A stretch of 64,000 bases of DNA. It comes from Lamellibrachia satsuma. Taxonomy: Eukaryota > Annelida > Polychaeta > Sabellida > Siboglinidae. The notes below the pieces were generated by a model. It worked only from the letters and a program-made list of their open reading frames with translations, searched no databases and had not been told where the DNA came from. Shown here piece by piece: positions 63,316 through 64,000 of this stretch. The DNA lies in the NCBI GenBank assembly GCA_033239005.1, contig BSQZ01000040.1:2877599-2941598 (forward strand). Direction: 5' to 3'. Within the stretch, counting starts at the first letter, position 1; every line of letters begins with the position of its first letter. A program made the position numbers and the translations under genes.

Positions 63316-63837
63316 CTGCGAAGACAACATGACAGTCAGTTAGCAACCTACAATTTACAATACAGATGGGTTTTCAATTGCAGACTTTTTAGCGAGAACC
63401 GACTCTGATGTTAATTTGTATCCGCACAATTACCATAAATACACTTAAGTACTTGATAGAAGCTATGTTTGTTAATGGTCTAATGTAGGACATTTTCTTT
63501 AAAAGATAAGCACAGTTTTTTATTTGGGTGACGCGCATGTACAGCACACCAAGTTTACTTTGGATAATTATATTATTCTCTAAGAATAAATCAAAATTTG
63601 TGTAAGTTTCCAAAAAGTGCACTTTTGCTTTTTTACCAAGGCAGTACTCAGCATATGTTTATGCAAATATTTGACAACTGTATATACATAGACACAACTT
63701 TGTTATTCGTAATAGGCAAGTGAAAATTTTAACCTAAAAAGTTTAAAAACAGTTTAACGTAAGTGAAAACCGTAATGGAAAAATATTTAGAAAATTATAT
63801 TTCACTTATAAATGAACAAATTGTACAATTGCAGTCA

Positions 63838-63932
63838 CACTCCACCTACATCCACACGATTCACACTCCACCTACATCCACACGATTCACACTACACCTA
63901 CATCCACACGATTCACACTACACCTGTATTCA
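63838..63932. repeat. 28-bp repeat, about 3.5 copies
   Basis: CACTCCACCTACATCCACAC followed by GATTCACA, with a CACTACACC variant. It lies upstream of the claudin-like exon. Nothing else is recognised in 63316-64000. Confidence 0.9.
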
Positions 63933-64000
63933 CACCTGTCATTCAGTCAGTAAACTTGCCACAACAAACAGCAGCCATGTTGACCTAGTTACGACGGGAC

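Overview
This is a stretch of animal nuclear DNA, not prokaryotic: every recognisable gene is split by GT-AG introns, and the rest is crowded with microsatellites, minisatellites, decayed LINE retrotransposons, tRNA-derived SINEs and small foldback elements. The gene set (glutaminase with ankyrin repeats, a pseudouridine-degrading fusion enzyme that mammals lack, a secreted Gly/Tyr-rich protein with cysteine modules, a claudin-like tetraspan) fits an invertebrate, perhaps a marine lophotrochozoan such as a mollusc or annelid. The species cannot be settled from the sequence alone.

Layout. (1) 41-18644, plus strand: the last 12 visible exons of a GLS-type glutaminase, from just before the catalytic domain to the stop. 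Its introns hold most of the tandem arrays of the first 19 kb. (2) 18645-25678: intergenic, with a 64-bp array, two copies of a dispersed repeat with its own 41-bp array, and a long CA tract. (3) 25679-33851, plus strand: a complete six-exon gene with a TATA box, signal peptide, Gly/Gln/Tyr-rich repeats, a very basic linker, two related PAN/apple-like cysteine modules and a poly-A signal. A nearly full-length antisense LINE sits in its second intron. (4) 33852-46572: intergenic, with two dead LINEs, SINEs, a 21-copy 45-bp array and a SINE whose interior has grown into about 38 copies of a 34-bp unit. (5) 46589-60224, plus strand: 14 exons of a pseudouridine-5'-phosphate glycosidase fused to the front half of a PfkB-type (pseudouridine kinase) domain. 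The end of the kinase is not found in the window. (6) 62076-63315, minus strand: the last two exons of a claudin/PMP22-like four-pass membrane protein, convergent with the fusion gene.

The four genes do not form an obvious pathway; they are neighbours in a repeat-rich genome. The most unusual theme is how tandem arrays relate to gene structure. In three places a minisatellite runs right up to an exon edge and copies or extends the splice signal: the glutaminase acceptor at 14895, and both the donor (47122) and the acceptor (49532) of a single intron in the pseudouridine gene. A second theme is arrays born inside, or at the tail of, transposable elements. I saw no CRISPR array, phage, operon or bacterial island.
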